A stretch of 48,549 nucleotides of DNA. Origin: Bacteroidota bacterium (GTDB lineage: Bacteria > Bacteroidota > Bacteroidia > Flavobacteriales_F > PHOS-HE28). How positions within the stretch are numbered: the stretch's first letter is position 1; each line of letters opens with the position of its first letter. Under the pieces are notes generated by a model. The model was given only the letters and a program-made list of their open reading frames with translations, was not told where the DNA came from and made no database searches. A program made the position numbers and the translations under genes. Shown in pieces: positions 9,701-18,783 of this stretch. Where the stretch lies: assembly GCA_014584605.1 (NCBI GenBank), contig JACTMO010000085.1, forward strand, positions 1 through 48,549, in the 5' to 3' direction.

Positions 9701-10058
9701 CTTCACCGATGCGGATGCTGGTGGTGGGCTCGCCGTTGCGGAAGAAGCGGAACTCGAGATAGTCGGTGATGATGAGGTTGTCGAGGCTGCTGCGGTAGCG
9801 GTCGAACTGCTCCTTGAGGCTCTTGCTGCCCAGGTCCACGCCGATGTCCTTGGCCTCGATGTAGCCCACGGGGATGTCCTTGCGGGTGAGGATGTAGTCG
9901 GGCGCGCCGCAGGCGATGCGCTGGGGTTCGTTGGTGACGGTGACCCCGGGGCAGAGCGCGGAAAGCAGTTGTTGCAGGTCGCCCCGGTAGCTGTGTTCGG
10001 TGGCGCGTCCGCTGGCGTGGAGCTTGGCCAGGGCGGCGAGGTATTCGGCAAGGGTCAC
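6756..10058 (-). CDS. Single-chain R-M enzyme (type IIG / ISP-like N6-adenine methyltransferase-nuclease)
   Basis: An 1100-residue protein that combines restriction, modification and target recognition in one chain. The N-terminus holds a PD-(D/E)xK nuclease signature: PD at residues 53-54 and E-x-K in GYIEAKD at 68-70. The methyltransferase core follows: GVWYTPDAVVRF at ~315, SAM-binding motif I DPATGTGTFL at ~384, and catalytic motif IV NPPY at ~512, typical of N6-adenine enzymes. Residues ~600-865 form the likely target-recognition region, encoded by DNA of visibly lower GC. No helicase motifs are seen, so it resembles type IIG more than the longer helicase-bearing type ISP enzymes, though the core reads like ISP. 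The start is GTG at 10058, immediately after direct repeat C. No separate methyltransferase or specificity gene accompanies it. Confidence 0.88.
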   Translation of the reverse strand: MTLAEYLAALAKLHASGRATEHSYRGDLQQLLSALCPGVTVTNEPQRIACGAPDYILTRKDIPVGYIEAKDIGVDLGSKSLKEQFDRYRSSLDNLIITDYLEFRFFRNGEPTTSIRIGEVSDGKVKPLPAAFERFTALIADLVAWQGQTITSPKKLAGMMAGKARLLADVIEKAVSSDEETRANTDLKAQLEAFKQILIHDITPKAFADLYAQTIAYGMFAARLHDPSLDSFGRMEAAVLIPKSNPFLRKLFHSISGPDLDERIVWIVDALADIFRATDISKLLSTFGKGSGREDAFLHFYEDFLAQYDPKLRKSRGVWYTPDAVVRFIVRAVDDILKSEFNLPMGLADSSTVQIEVDTDNADKRTTTGKRRLKKTVHRVQVLDPATGTGTFLAEVVRQVHAKFQGQEGLWPQYVEQHLIPRLNGFELLMASYAMAHLKLDLVLRDTGYDMGKPHGTPGAAPKGSEQQRLRVFLTNSLEEAHPDTGTLFASWLSQEANEANAVKRDTPVMVVLGNPPYSGISTNKGEWISGLIEDYKYVDGEHFNERKHWLGDDYVKFIRFGEHFIEKTGEGVLAYINNHSFLDNPTFRGMRWHLLNTFDKIYVVDLHGSSKKAKLLEKGTVDENVFDIQQGVCINLFVRSKSKRSGQAKVYYSSLIGEREFKYAELSEGKLQRLKFELLKPNGPYLFFKPVDLGLEEEYTRGLFTAELFPLHTMGFASAQDDLTVAIERSELESTVVSFRNLPVEEIRAKYNLYKDSRDWTVPSAKADIVENGNAECYRPVSYRPFDTRVTYYTGTSRGFYASPQRKVMRHLYEGANYAFCSCKANRDYSHTYLIARDIVSKGAISSLDNNYVFPLYFYPETANQTTALSQGVQPNLDAKLVAQMAEGIGLAYRFDANDLWAHGLDSARPDGAHSGTLSPLDVLDYGYAVLHSPAYRAKYKEFLKRDFPRIPFPKDLPGEKGENGEKVKKFRALVQLGARLRRLHLLEDPAVDAFITRFPEPGDNTVTRKMTAKSPGFEATGKGLGKVWINDAQYFADVPEVAWNFYIGGYQPAQKWLKDRTGRPLTFDDIRHYQRIIVALTETGKLMEEVDKVGVVKS

Positions 10059-10189
10059 GGGCGGAAGTTAGAGGTTACCTCTTGATGGACTTGGCCGCAC
10101 ATGGTGCACGTTGGCTGCATGATCCAAACCTCACATCGTCCGTTCTTCGCATCCCGTCCCATGGGGAAGCACAACATGCCGACCGCTTC
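10059..10189. repeat. ~130-bp direct repeat flanking the R-M gene, right copy C
   Basis: Near-identical to 6573-6703. It begins at the base next to the R-M GTG start and therefore supplies that gene's upstream region. The segment between the copies (6704-10058, ~3.36 kb) is essentially the R-M gene plus about 50 bp. Confidence 0.92.
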
Positions 10190-10325
10190 CTCCTGCAAGG
10201 ACGCCCGTCCCCGCATCACTGCGGTGATCGGCCGAGACCAACGATCGAAGCGCGGCTATCGCGGCGGCACCGGCTGCAGGCACTGTCCGTACGGGCATGA
10301 AGCGGTACAGAAGGTCGGACGCTGA
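10161..10325 (+). other. Small Cys-containing ORF with a GCRHCPYGHE motif
   Basis: An ATG at 10161, inside repeat C, opens a 54-residue frame ending in TGA at 10323-10325. The C-terminal part contains KRGYRGGTGCRHCPYGHE, resembling the CxxC tail of small Bacteroidota DUF5522-type proteins (KRG-x-CCG-x-GCRHCPYG), but one expected Cys pair is missing. It may be the tail of a gene whose front was replaced by repeat C. The equivalent frame in repeat B stops early. The rest of 10190-10366 holds only the promoter box at 10340. Confidence 0.35.
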
Positions 10326-10339
10326 TCCCGGGCAGCGAC

Positions 10340-10347
10340 TACCTTTG
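10340..10347 (+). promoter_or_regulatory. Bacteroidota -7 promoter box
   Basis: TACCTTTG is an exact TAnnTTTG match 19 bases before the ATG at 10367 and is the likely promoter for the tandem T9SS cargo genes. Confidence 0.6.
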
Positions 10348-10366
10348 GAAAACCGTCTCTCTCGTG

Positions 10367-11866
10367 ATGCGCGGCCTTGCCCTCCTTCCATTGCTGGCCT
10401 GCTTCGGGGCCAATGCCCAGAACTGGGCCCTGCTCAACCCCGCCTACAAGTACAACTACAGCAACGACGGCAGCGACACGATCAGCAACCAGCTCTTCGT
10501 CACGCACATCGATACGCTGGGGCCGGACAGCTTCCGGTATGAATTGAACAGGATCGGGGAGGTAGAAGTGAATGATGACGGAAGCACTGCCTGTGATGGT
10601 CAAATGAACGCCTACCGTGTCCGAATAGAGACCGCACAGTTCTGTGGCGCAAGCGTGATCCGGGCGAATGATGCATGGCTGCTCGAACGGGAGGACACGC
10701 TGATCATTCATCCAAGTGCATCTCCAGGGTCCACCTGGACCGGTGTCACCGGCATCGAAGCCACAGTTCTGAGTTCTGACACCACCACGCTGTTCGAACA
10801 ATCCGACAGTGTGAAGTGGATCGGCTATTCCAATGGTGACACGCTTCGCATTTCCAAGGATCATGGGCTGATCTCCTTCGGACCAATGAGCGTTGATGAT
10901 ACCCGATACGAATTGAAAGGTATTGGAGGAGCCATTGAACAGGGAGCCTCCTTCCCTGACCATCGCAGCCTGTTCAATTATCAGATCGGAGATGTGCTCC
11001 AGTATCAAGAGCACTCGGAATACCTTGATGGCGGCGACTGCTACAACCATTCGAATACGACCGCCAAATACACGGTCATTGATCGGATCGATCTTCCCAC
11101 GCGGACGGAGTATGCGATGCGGAGGGTCGCGTTCCTGGATCATTGGTCCTTCTACGTGTTCGACATGACCCCATGTGACGCCTATACTGCGGCCTGGGTC
11201 GACACCTTATCCGTCGGCGTGGAGCACAGCGAATGGACCGCGGACAATCCGTTCTGTTCCAGCTGGAAGTTGGGCACCTGGCCGAACGCCGTCACCCCGT
11301 CAACTTTGTTCCTTGACACACGCGTCCTGTTGAAGGCTGCACTGGGCACCGACGGGCGCTATACCCTGGAGGCGAACAAACTGGTGGCGCCTGACCAGCC
11401 CTATTCGTTGTTATGCGCCAATGCCCAGGACACCGGCATGTGGCTCATCACCGGTGGTGCTGTCTTCGAAAGCGAATTCCGGGACGGCATCGGATTGACC
11501 TTTGAGAACGTGTACAGTTTCGAAAGCGGTGGCTCACGCGTGCTTGAGGGATATCTGATCAATGGTGTCCAGAGCGGAACACTGACCCCGGATGGCGTTC
11601 TGCTTGGCGTCTTCCAGGAAAGTACGAAGCCATCGCTCCAGATCATCCCGAACCCGACCGCGGATCTGTTGACCTTGCAATTGGAGGCCCCGATGGCAGG
11701 CGATTGGCGCATCGTCACCACCAACGGCGCGGTGCTCATGACCGGAAGCGTGAGGCATGAAAGGCGACAAGGAATTGATGTGTCCGCACTCGCCGAAGGG
11801 GTCTATGTCCTCGATCTCACCACATCACTGAGCCGAGTTGCCCAGCGCTTCATCATCGCCCGCTGA
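10367..11866 (+). CDS. T9SS cargo protein, tandem paralogue 1
   Basis: A 499-residue secreted protein. The ATG at 10367 is chosen over an adjacent GTG at 10364; both give the signal peptide MRGLALLPLLACFGANAQ. The mature start NWALLNPAYKYNY is shared with the next gene. The middle shows no known enzyme motif. The last ~75 residues are a type A sorting domain (IPNPTADLLTL ... VAQRFIIAR). The gene lies 3' of the R-M cassette and its stop shares one base with the next start (TGATG), so the pair is almost surely co-transcribed. Function unknown; a surface protein is likely. Confidence 0.82.
   Translation: MRGLALLPLLACFGANAQNWALLNPAYKYNYSNDGSDTISNQLFVTHIDTLGPDSFRYELNRIGEVEVNDDGSTACDGQMNAYRVRIETAQFCGASVIRANDAWLLEREDTLIIHPSASPGSTWTGVTGIEATVLSSDTTTLFEQSDSVKWIGYSNGDTLRISKDHGLISFGPMSVDDTRYELKGIGGAIEQGASFPDHRSLFNYQIGDVLQYQEHSEYLDGGDCYNHSNTTAKYTVIDRIDLPTRTEYAMRRVAFLDHWSFYVFDMTPCDAYTAAWVDTLSVGVEHSEWTADNPFCSSWKLGTWPNAVTPSTLFLDTRVLLKAALGTDGRYTLEANKLVAPDQPYSLLCANAQDTGMWLITGGAVFESEFRDGIGLTFENVYSFESGGSRVLEGYLINGVQSGTLTPDGVLLGVFQESTKPSLQIIPNPTADLLTLQLEAPMAGDWRIVTTNGAVLMTGSVRHERRQGIDVSALAEGVYVLDLTTSLSRVAQRFIIAR
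10415..10550 (+). repeat. 136-bp near-identical block, first copy
   Basis: This block matches 11914-12049 with four mismatches by eye and encodes the start of both mature paralogous proteins (QNWALLNPAYKYNY... to RYELN). Immediately after it the two genes diverge strongly at the nucleotide level, which suggests gene conversion or a recent partial duplication. Confidence 0.9.
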
Positions 11867-13380
11867 TGCGCATCATCCCCACCCTCTGGCTCTGTTCATC
11901 GCTTACAGTGAGCGCCCAGAACTGGGCCCTGCTCAACCCCGCCTACAAGTACAACTACTGCAACGACGGCAGCGACACGATCAGCAACCAGATCTTCGTC
12001 ACGCACATCGACACGCTGGGGCCGGACAGCTTCCGGTATGAGTTGAACAAGGTAGTGCGGCGCTGTGACACCTGCACCACCGCGCTCGGCGGGAGCTGCG
12101 ATGGTTGTTATCTCGCACTTGACCGGGCCGGGGAGTTCGGCGATGCGTGCACGACCAACGGTGAACGTTGGCGGTTGGAGCACCCGGGCGGCTATTGGGA
12201 GGTCATGTCCACGGCCCCGATCGGAACCTCCTGGCTTTTTGACGCTGGTGAGGGCTTGACGGCTACTGTGGACACGATCGTAGCTGCGGTCGTGTACGGC
12301 ATGCCCGATTCCCTGAAGGTTGTGGCACTATCCAACGGTGATACCCTGACATGCTCTCGCGATCACGGCCTCATGCGGTGGCCGGGGGCTAACGGGGCGC
12401 TCGATCAGATCGGTGAACAGATGACAGCCTCGGGTGTGCACGTCCCGCCCCTACCCGCTTTCATCGCCTATCAGTCCGGCGATGTGGCGCAGTACAGCCA
12501 CGGCCGATGGCAGATCGGCATGTCAGCGATGGAAGGCGAGTCGTGGACTGAGAAGATGACCTTCATCAGCCGCACGGATCATCCGGACAGCATCGTGTTC
12601 CTGGTTGAGCGCATCACCCTGCACAGCGTGACATGGGAGATCGGTCCCGGTCAGTCCCAGACCGTTGAATACACATGGCAGGATACCGGTATCTGGGTCG
12701 CTTCGGCCGCGCATCTCCCGTTCTTCACCATCATTGGCTCATTCCCTGATCTGGAGATCCGTGAGCAGACGCTTCATCTGGAACTCACCAATGAACTGAT
12801 CATCTCGGCCGAACATGGTTATGATGCAGAGGGTCATCACCAACTGAGTGCGAAGCGGTATCCATTCAGTGCGAACCCGCCGTGGTGGGAGGCACAAAGC
12901 CTCTTCGTGGATGCCGACACGGTAATGCCGGGGATCCTCGCCTTGGGAACGTGGAACACCGTGAATTCATTCGACCCCGCTGTGGTGTACCGTGTAGGAC
13001 CCGGCTTGGTGCGCTACGATGCAGGCTTCTTCGAAGCCGGCGAGTACTACCATTTGGATGGAGCCGTCATTGGTGGCGACACCACCGGCACCCTCACGCC
13101 CGATGACATACTACTGGGGATCCAGCGCGATGCACCTCGGGCACATGGACCCATCCTTTTCCCGAATCCTGCACGGGAGCACTTGAGTATCCGGCCAGGT
13201 GCTTTCGCCGGAACGGATTGCCGCATTCTGCATATGAATGGAACGCAGATCCTGAGCTTCAAATTGGGATCAAGTGGATCGCGGTCGATCGATGTGAGCG
13301 ACCTGCCCAACGGACTGTATATCGTCGAGGTGTCCTCCACATCACAGGTCATTCGCGAGCGCTTGGTGATCGCCCACTGA
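11866..13380 (+). CDS. T9SS cargo protein, tandem paralogue 2
   Basis: A 504-residue paralogue of the preceding gene with signal peptide MRIIPTLWLCSSLTVSAQ and the same mature start. Beyond the shared block, similarity is patchy but real (ALSNGDTLTCSRDHGL here versus GYSNGDTLRISKDHGL there). It has extra Cys residues near the N-terminus (CDTCTTALGGSCDGCY). The C-terminus is a type A sorting domain (LFPNPAREHLSIRPG ... VIRERLVIAH). No catalytic motif is recognised. Confidence 0.82.
   Translation: MRIIPTLWLCSSLTVSAQNWALLNPAYKYNYCNDGSDTISNQIFVTHIDTLGPDSFRYELNKVVRRCDTCTTALGGSCDGCYLALDRAGEFGDACTTNGERWRLEHPGGYWEVMSTAPIGTSWLFDAGEGLTATVDTIVAAVVYGMPDSLKVVALSNGDTLTCSRDHGLMRWPGANGALDQIGEQMTASGVHVPPLPAFIAYQSGDVAQYSHGRWQIGMSAMEGESWTEKMTFISRTDHPDSIVFLVERITLHSVTWEIGPGQSQTVEYTWQDTGIWVASAAHLPFFTIIGSFPDLEIREQTLHLELTNELIISAEHGYDAEGHHQLSAKRYPFSANPPWWEAQSLFVDADTVMPGILALGTWNTVNSFDPAVVYRVGPGLVRYDAGFFEAGEYYHLDGAVIGGDTTGTLTPDDILLGIQRDAPRAHGPILFPNPAREHLSIRPGAFAGTDCRILHMNGTQILSFKLGSSGSRSIDVSDLPNGLYIVEVSSTSQVIRERLVIAH
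11914..12049 (+). repeat. 136-bp near-identical block, second copy
   Basis: Second copy of the 10415-10550 block, in the same frame and the same position relative to the signal peptide of its gene. Confidence 0.9.
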
Positions 13381-13446
13381 ACGTGTGTCGGGGCGAGGGT
13401 GTTCAGTTTTGTCCGACCCTCCGAACCAGTTGATCTTGTTCGACTT

Positions 13447-13518
13447 TTAACCGGACAGCAATGCCGCCAAGTGGTGGTTCTGCACGAAGCTCTTGCCTTT
13501 GAACTGGAGGATGGGCAT
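13447..13518 (-). pseudogene. 5' relic of a type III Mod-like DNA methyltransferase gene
   Basis: On the complement, an ATG at 13516-13518 opens a 23-residue peptide, MPILQFKGKSFVQN followed by HHLAALLSG, that stops at TAA (13447-13449). From memory this matches the conserved N-terminus of type III/Mod-like site-specific DNA methyltransferases (M-P-x-L-x-F-KGK-x-FVQNHHL). Nothing recognisable as the catalytic core follows on either side, so it appears to be a stub left after deletion. It lies within 125 bases of the toxin-antitoxin operon, in keeping with a decayed defence locus. Confidence 0.5.
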
Positions 13519-13524
13519 GGAATG

Positions 13525-13619
13525 CGGTTGTCCGTTGTTCGTTGTTCGTTATCGGTCGCGCGGGGCCACGCGCGGGGGGGTGCGCGACAGGCCTTCTGAC
13601 AACCGACAACTGACAACCG
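13525..13619. repeat. Imperfect inverted repeat with TTGT-rich arms
   Basis: Arms of 21 bp at 13525-13545 and 13599-13619 are complementary at 18 positions by eye and are themselves short-period repeats (CGGTTGTC, GTTGT). The ~53-bp loop contains a GC-rich palindromic core (CGCGCGGGGCCACGCGCGG). It lies between the methyltransferase stub and the 3' end of hepT and could act as a transcription-stopping hairpin or be a small repeat element. Confidence 0.55.
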
Positions 13620-13637
13620 GGCCGGGCATGTGCGTGC

Positions 13638-13988
13638 TCAGGGGAACTCGGTCTCCATGATACGCTGCAATACTTCATCCAGCGGGCCCAGGTCATACTG
13701 AATGGTGTCCCAGATGGAGGACAGGCGGATGCCGAAATAGTCGTGTGCGATCACGTTGCGCTGCGCGCGCACCTGGTGCCAAGGATGGGGATGCCGATCG
13801 AGGATCGCCGGATCGATACGTGTCATTTCCTCACCGATCGCCGCGAGCAGCATCAGGGCGGCATCACTGGTCTTCTCGTCCTTGATGAACCGATCGCGGT
13901 CGAAGCCGTGCACATGCCGACGCACGCGGGCGATGGCCTCGCGCATGCGCTGGAGCGCGCGCCTGCTTTCGTCGCGATCAGCGTTCAT
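13638..13988 (-). CDS. hepT: HEPN toxin of the HepT family
   Basis: A 116-residue, mainly helical DUF86/HepT protein. The RNase-type motif R-x4-H-x-Y is intact as R77, H82 and Y84 in RNVIAHDYFGI. In studied MntA/HepT pairs the toxin is an RNase that the partner nucleotidyltransferase silences by adding nucleotides to this Tyr. Its start overlaps the end of the antitoxin gene by 11 bases, the usual arrangement for a translationally coupled pair. HepT proteins are usually ~110-140 residues, so this is full length. Confidence 0.88.
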   Translation of the reverse strand: MNADRDESRRALQRMREAIARVRRHVHGFDRDRFIKDEKTSDAALMLLAAIGEEMTRIDPAILDRHPHPWHQVRAQRNVIAHDYFGIRLSSIWDTIQYDLGPLDEVLQRIMETEFP

Positions 13989-14574
13989 GGATCAGGCGCA
14001 GGTCGGGATCGATACGGGCGCGCACATGCGGGCGGAAGCTGTCCATGAAGCCCACATCCACCTTGCGGTGCACGAGCTGCTCCAATTGGTATTGCACGTC
14101 CGCGAGTTCGAAGTAGCTGAAGGGGTCCTGCACCTCGATGGCCAGGTCGATGTCGCTGCCCGGCTTGTCGTCCTTGCGCGCGAAGGAGCCGAAGAGCCAC
14201 GCCTTGCGCACCTTGGGGAAGCGTGCCAGGCCGGACTTGAGTTTGCGCACGATGGCGGCGCGGTCCTGTTTGTTGAAGAGCACGTAGGCCACCTGTGCCT
14301 CGGCGGCCTTCAGCGCGTCCAAGGCCAGTTCATCCTCTCCGGCGGCATACACCACGGCATCGCGCAGCCATGCGGTAAGGAGGGGTTTGGCATCGACCTT
14401 CAGCACGCGGGCGAGCGCCTTCACCTGATCGCGATCCGGCTTGCGCGCCCCACGTTCCCACTTGCTCACGAGGCTGAAGTCGGTGTGCAGCACATCGGCC
14501 ACTTCTTGCAAGGTGAGACCTGTGGCTTCGCGGTACTCGCGAAGCAGTTCGGGAAAGGTGGCCAGGGCGCTCAC
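13978..14574 (-). CDS. mntA: Antitoxin: XRE-type HTH fused to a MNT nucleotidyltransferase
   Basis: With the GTG start at 14574 the protein has 198 residues. Residues ~9-62 form an XRE/Cro-type helix-turn-helix (LREYREATGLTLQEVADVLH, then SLVSKWERGARKPD). Residues ~105-195 are a minimal nucleotidyltransferase with GS-x10-D-x-D (G129, S130, D141, D143) and a third Asp at 173 (KVDVGF). Ordinary MntA lacks the HTH, so this fused form can both modify the toxin and bind DNA. An in-frame ATG at 14652 would add 26 residues, but the GTG is preferred because the HTH starts just after it and a perfect palindrome lies immediately upstream (14578-14598). Confidence 0.85.
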   Translation of the reverse strand: MSALATFPELLREYREATGLTLQEVADVLHTDFSLVSKWERGARKPDRDQVKALARVLKVDAKPLLTAWLRDAVVYAAGEDELALDALKAAEAQVAYVLFNKQDRAAIVRKLKSGLARFPKVRKAWLFGSFARKDDKPGSDIDLAIEVQDPFSYFELADVQYQLEQLVHRKVDVGFMDSFRPHVRARIDPDLRLIHER

Positions 14575-14577
14575 GAC

Positions 14578-14598
14578 TTTGGACAGAATGTGTCCAAA
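14578..14598. promoter_or_regulatory. Palindromic operator of the toxin-antitoxin operon
   Basis: TTTGGACA-GAATG-TGTCCAAA is a perfect 8-bp inverted repeat with a 5-bp spacer, located 4 bases before the GTG start of the HTH-antitoxin. It is a natural binding site for the dimeric HTH and implies autorepression. Confidence 0.7.
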
Positions 14599-14659
14599 TC
14601 TAACTCCATAGATCACCGGAGAGCCACCGTACCGGACGAAATAGTTTTGCACAGTGCTT

Positions 14660-14822
14660 ATACCAATTCGCAGTACAGCTTGACCCGATCTGCTTGCTCA
14701 TATCCCACATTACTTCCCCGCAGGGGCCGTTCCGTAGCCCACGCTACGCAACGGCCCCTTCGGGTCGTACTGTGAAATAATAGCGGCGCATCTTCAGATC
14801 GATCCGTACTGCGAAATGGTAT
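14660..14822. repeat. MITE-like inverted-repeat element, copy R1
   Basis: A 163-bp element bounded by ATACCAATTCGCAGTAC (14660-14676) and its complement GTACTGCGAAATGGTAT (14806-14822), with one mismatch. Inside is a hairpin (GGGGCCGTT ... AACGGCCCC) with a GTAG-CCCACG-CTAC centre, and an extra copy of the right end (GTACTGTGAAATAATA) at 14767. No coding capacity is evident. Related elements are at 20802, 38010 and 48409. Confidence 0.75.
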
Positions 14823-14850
14823 TACCTACGCGACACCGAACTTAGCAGCC

Positions 14851-16895
<2,045 letters not shown>

Positions 16896-16899
<4 letters not shown>

Positions 16900-17423
16900 A
16901 CCTGGAGGAACTGAACGCCTGGGCGCGGCCCGATGTGCTGCGCGCCGTGATCGAGATCCCCGCCGGCACGGTGGAGAAGCGCCAGTACGACATCGCCAGC
17001 AACAGCTTCCCCATCGACCTGCGCCGCGGGAAGCCGCGCCGCATCGCCTTCCTGCCCTACCCGGCCAACTACGGCTTCATCCCCGGCACGCGCATGGACA
17101 AGGCCCAGGGCGGCGACGGCGACGCCGTGGACGTCTTCGTGCTCTGCGGATCCGTGCCCAGCGGCACGGTGATGGAGGTGGAGGTGATCGGCGTGATCGA
17201 GCTGCTCGATGCCGGTGAACGCGACGACAAGCTGGTGGCCTTGCCGCTGGACCCCGCGCTGCGCACCGTGGAAGCCGACGACATCCATGAGCTGCCCGCC
17301 GCCGCGCGCGACATCCTCGTCACCTGGCTGCTGAACTACGACCCGGAGGACGGCGCGCAGCTGGTGGGCGTGAAGGGCCGCGACGAGGCGATCGCCACGG
17401 TGAGGCGCTGGCAGCTATCGTGA
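16896..17423 (+). CDS. ppa: Inorganic pyrophosphatase, family I
   Basis: A 175-residue soluble enzyme that hydrolyses PPi to phosphate and pulls biosynthetic reactions forward. The family I active-site signature is present: KRQYDIASN, FLPYPANYGFIPGT and the D-x-D-x-x-D run in GGDGDAVDVFVL. Length is normal for the family. It is translationally coupled to hutU by a 4-base overlap, a pairing with no obvious metabolic link. Its stop overlaps the end of the convergent gene at 17415 by 9 bases. Confidence 0.93.
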
Positions 17424-18665
17424 GCCGGGCCGGAAACAGCGAAGGACGATCGGTGCGGCACCGGGGGCGGTCAGGCGCAGGAGGTACATGCCGCACGCCG
17501 CTGGTCCGTCCGCGATCCGGCGTGCGGTACCCAGGCCCTCCAGTTCCATCGGGCATGCACGGCCGTACGGGTCGATGAGCTCCGCGTGCAACGGTCCCGC
17601 CGGCAGCCCTACGAGCCAGCGCCCATCCTCCGCGAACCGCACCTGCGACAGGCCCGCATCGCCCGCAACACCGATGCCCACCGTGCAGCTGCCCGCAGGG
17701 CACACGAGCACGCCAGGGTCCACCGTTCCGGTGTTGAGGTCGAGGTACGGCCATACCGGCGTGGTGGGCGTGGCGTCGCAGAGGATCAGGCCGGGGTGCA
17801 GCAGGCCGAGGTTCTCCGAACTGTCCGCTATGCACAGCGTACCCGGCCCCGCCGCCCATCCGGCATTGCGGAAGTGGCGCGTGTGGATGCTCCCTCCTGC
17901 GGTGAAGAAGGTGAGGTGCGGGATGGGCACCTCGGCATCGTCGAGCCGCAACCAGCCGTCCACTTGTACGTGTGCGTCCCACACATTGAGCCCCCAACGA
18001 ATGTCCGCGTCCCCCAGGATGTGTGTTTCCACGGCGCCGGTGGCCGCGTTGAAGTTGCCTGCACTGCGCACAGCCAGGTGTTCGAGCACCCGGCAAGTGC
18101 CCACGTTGTGGAAGAGCCCTGTGCTGTCCACCACCAGCTCGTAGCTCACGAAGAGCCCTTCGTTCCATACCAGGCTGTCGCGCACCCAGGTGACGCGACT
18201 GCTGACGGTGGCCTCGTTGTGGAACGAGCAATGATCGAACACCAGGGAGTCGACGGCGGTGATGACGCCTGTATTGCGGCCCGCCCGACGCATGGCAAGG
18301 CGTGTGGTGGCGATGCTGCCCGTGTTCACCAGCGAGTCCGTCCACGCCGCGCCGTCCAACAGCACCATGCGGTACAGCGAGACCGAACCGGCGTTGGTGA
18401 AGGGTGCATTGCTCCACAGGCTGCCGGTGCCGCCGCCGACCAGGGCGCCGGTGGCCGTGATGCGCAGGGCCCCGCCCACATGCACCAGATCGGTCGTCAG
18501 GCCCACCTGGTGCTGGACCACCACGGTATCACCGTTCTGCGGAAGGCAGCCGCAGTCCCAGGTGGAAGGGGCCGACCAGGGCCCGGCCGCTGCGGAGGAC
18601 ACCGTGGCCTGGGCGCTCATTCCAGGGGCCAGGAGCAGGAGGAACCACAGGAACGGCACCCGCAT
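17415..18665 (-). CDS. Secreted beta-helix-like protein, paralogue of the gene at 24513
   Basis: A 416-residue protein with signal peptide MRVPFLWFLLLLAPGMSAQ. The mature N-terminus (GPWSAPSTWDCGCLP ... DTVVVQHQVGL) is the G8-like cap seen in Bacteroidota secreted proteins that begin W-S-x-x-x-TW, and the body is repetitive in the manner of a right-handed beta-helix. The last ~85 residues (VGLPAGPLHAELIDPYGR ... GMYLLRLTA) have the strand pattern of a type A sorting domain, but the usual PNP motif is absent, so T9SS export is likely rather than certain. A -7 box lies at 18670-18677. Function unknown. Confidence 0.75.
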   Translation of the reverse strand: MRVPFLWFLLLLAPGMSAQATVSSAAAGPWSAPSTWDCGCLPQNGDTVVVQHQVGLTTDLVHVGGALRITATGALVGGGTGSLWSNAPFTNAGSVSLYRMVLLDGAAWTDSLVNTGSIATTRLAMRRAGRNTGVITAVDSLVFDHCSFHNEATVSSRVTWVRDSLVWNEGLFVSYELVVDSTGLFHNVGTCRVLEHLAVRSAGNFNAATGAVETHILGDADIRWGLNVWDAHVQVDGWLRLDDAEVPIPHLTFFTAGGSIHTRHFRNAGWAAGPGTLCIADSSENLGLLHPGLILCDATPTTPVWPYLDLNTGTVDPGVLVCPAGSCTVGIGVAGDAGLSQVRFAEDGRWLVGLPAGPLHAELIDPYGRACPMELEGLGTARRIADGPAACGMYLLRLTAPGAAPIVLRCFRPGSR

Positions 18666-18669
18666 GGAA

Positions 18670-18677
18670 CCAAGGTA
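18670..18677 (-). promoter_or_regulatory. -7 promoter box
   Basis: On the minus strand TACCTTGG lies 4 bases before the ATG at 18665, a close variant of TAnnTTTG at the spacing repeated before many genes in this window. Confidence 0.4.
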
Positions 18678-18783
18678 GCGGATCCCGCGTCCGGTCCGGG
18701 CCGACCGCAGGAACTAACTTCACCACCCAACCCGGCCCCTTCGTCCTGCGTGTATGGGATCGAACACCTGAAACAGCATCACC

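Noticed and set aside
13525..13619. Possible CRISPR-like array from the GTTGT/GACAAC repeats
   Set aside because: The units are only 5-8 bp, lack regular spacers and form a single inverted repeat; no cas genes are present.
14642..14649. TAGTTTTG as a promoter for hutU
   Set aside because: It matches the -7 consensus exactly, but it is ~200 bases from hutU with a MITE-like element between. Without a -33 element I cannot support it.
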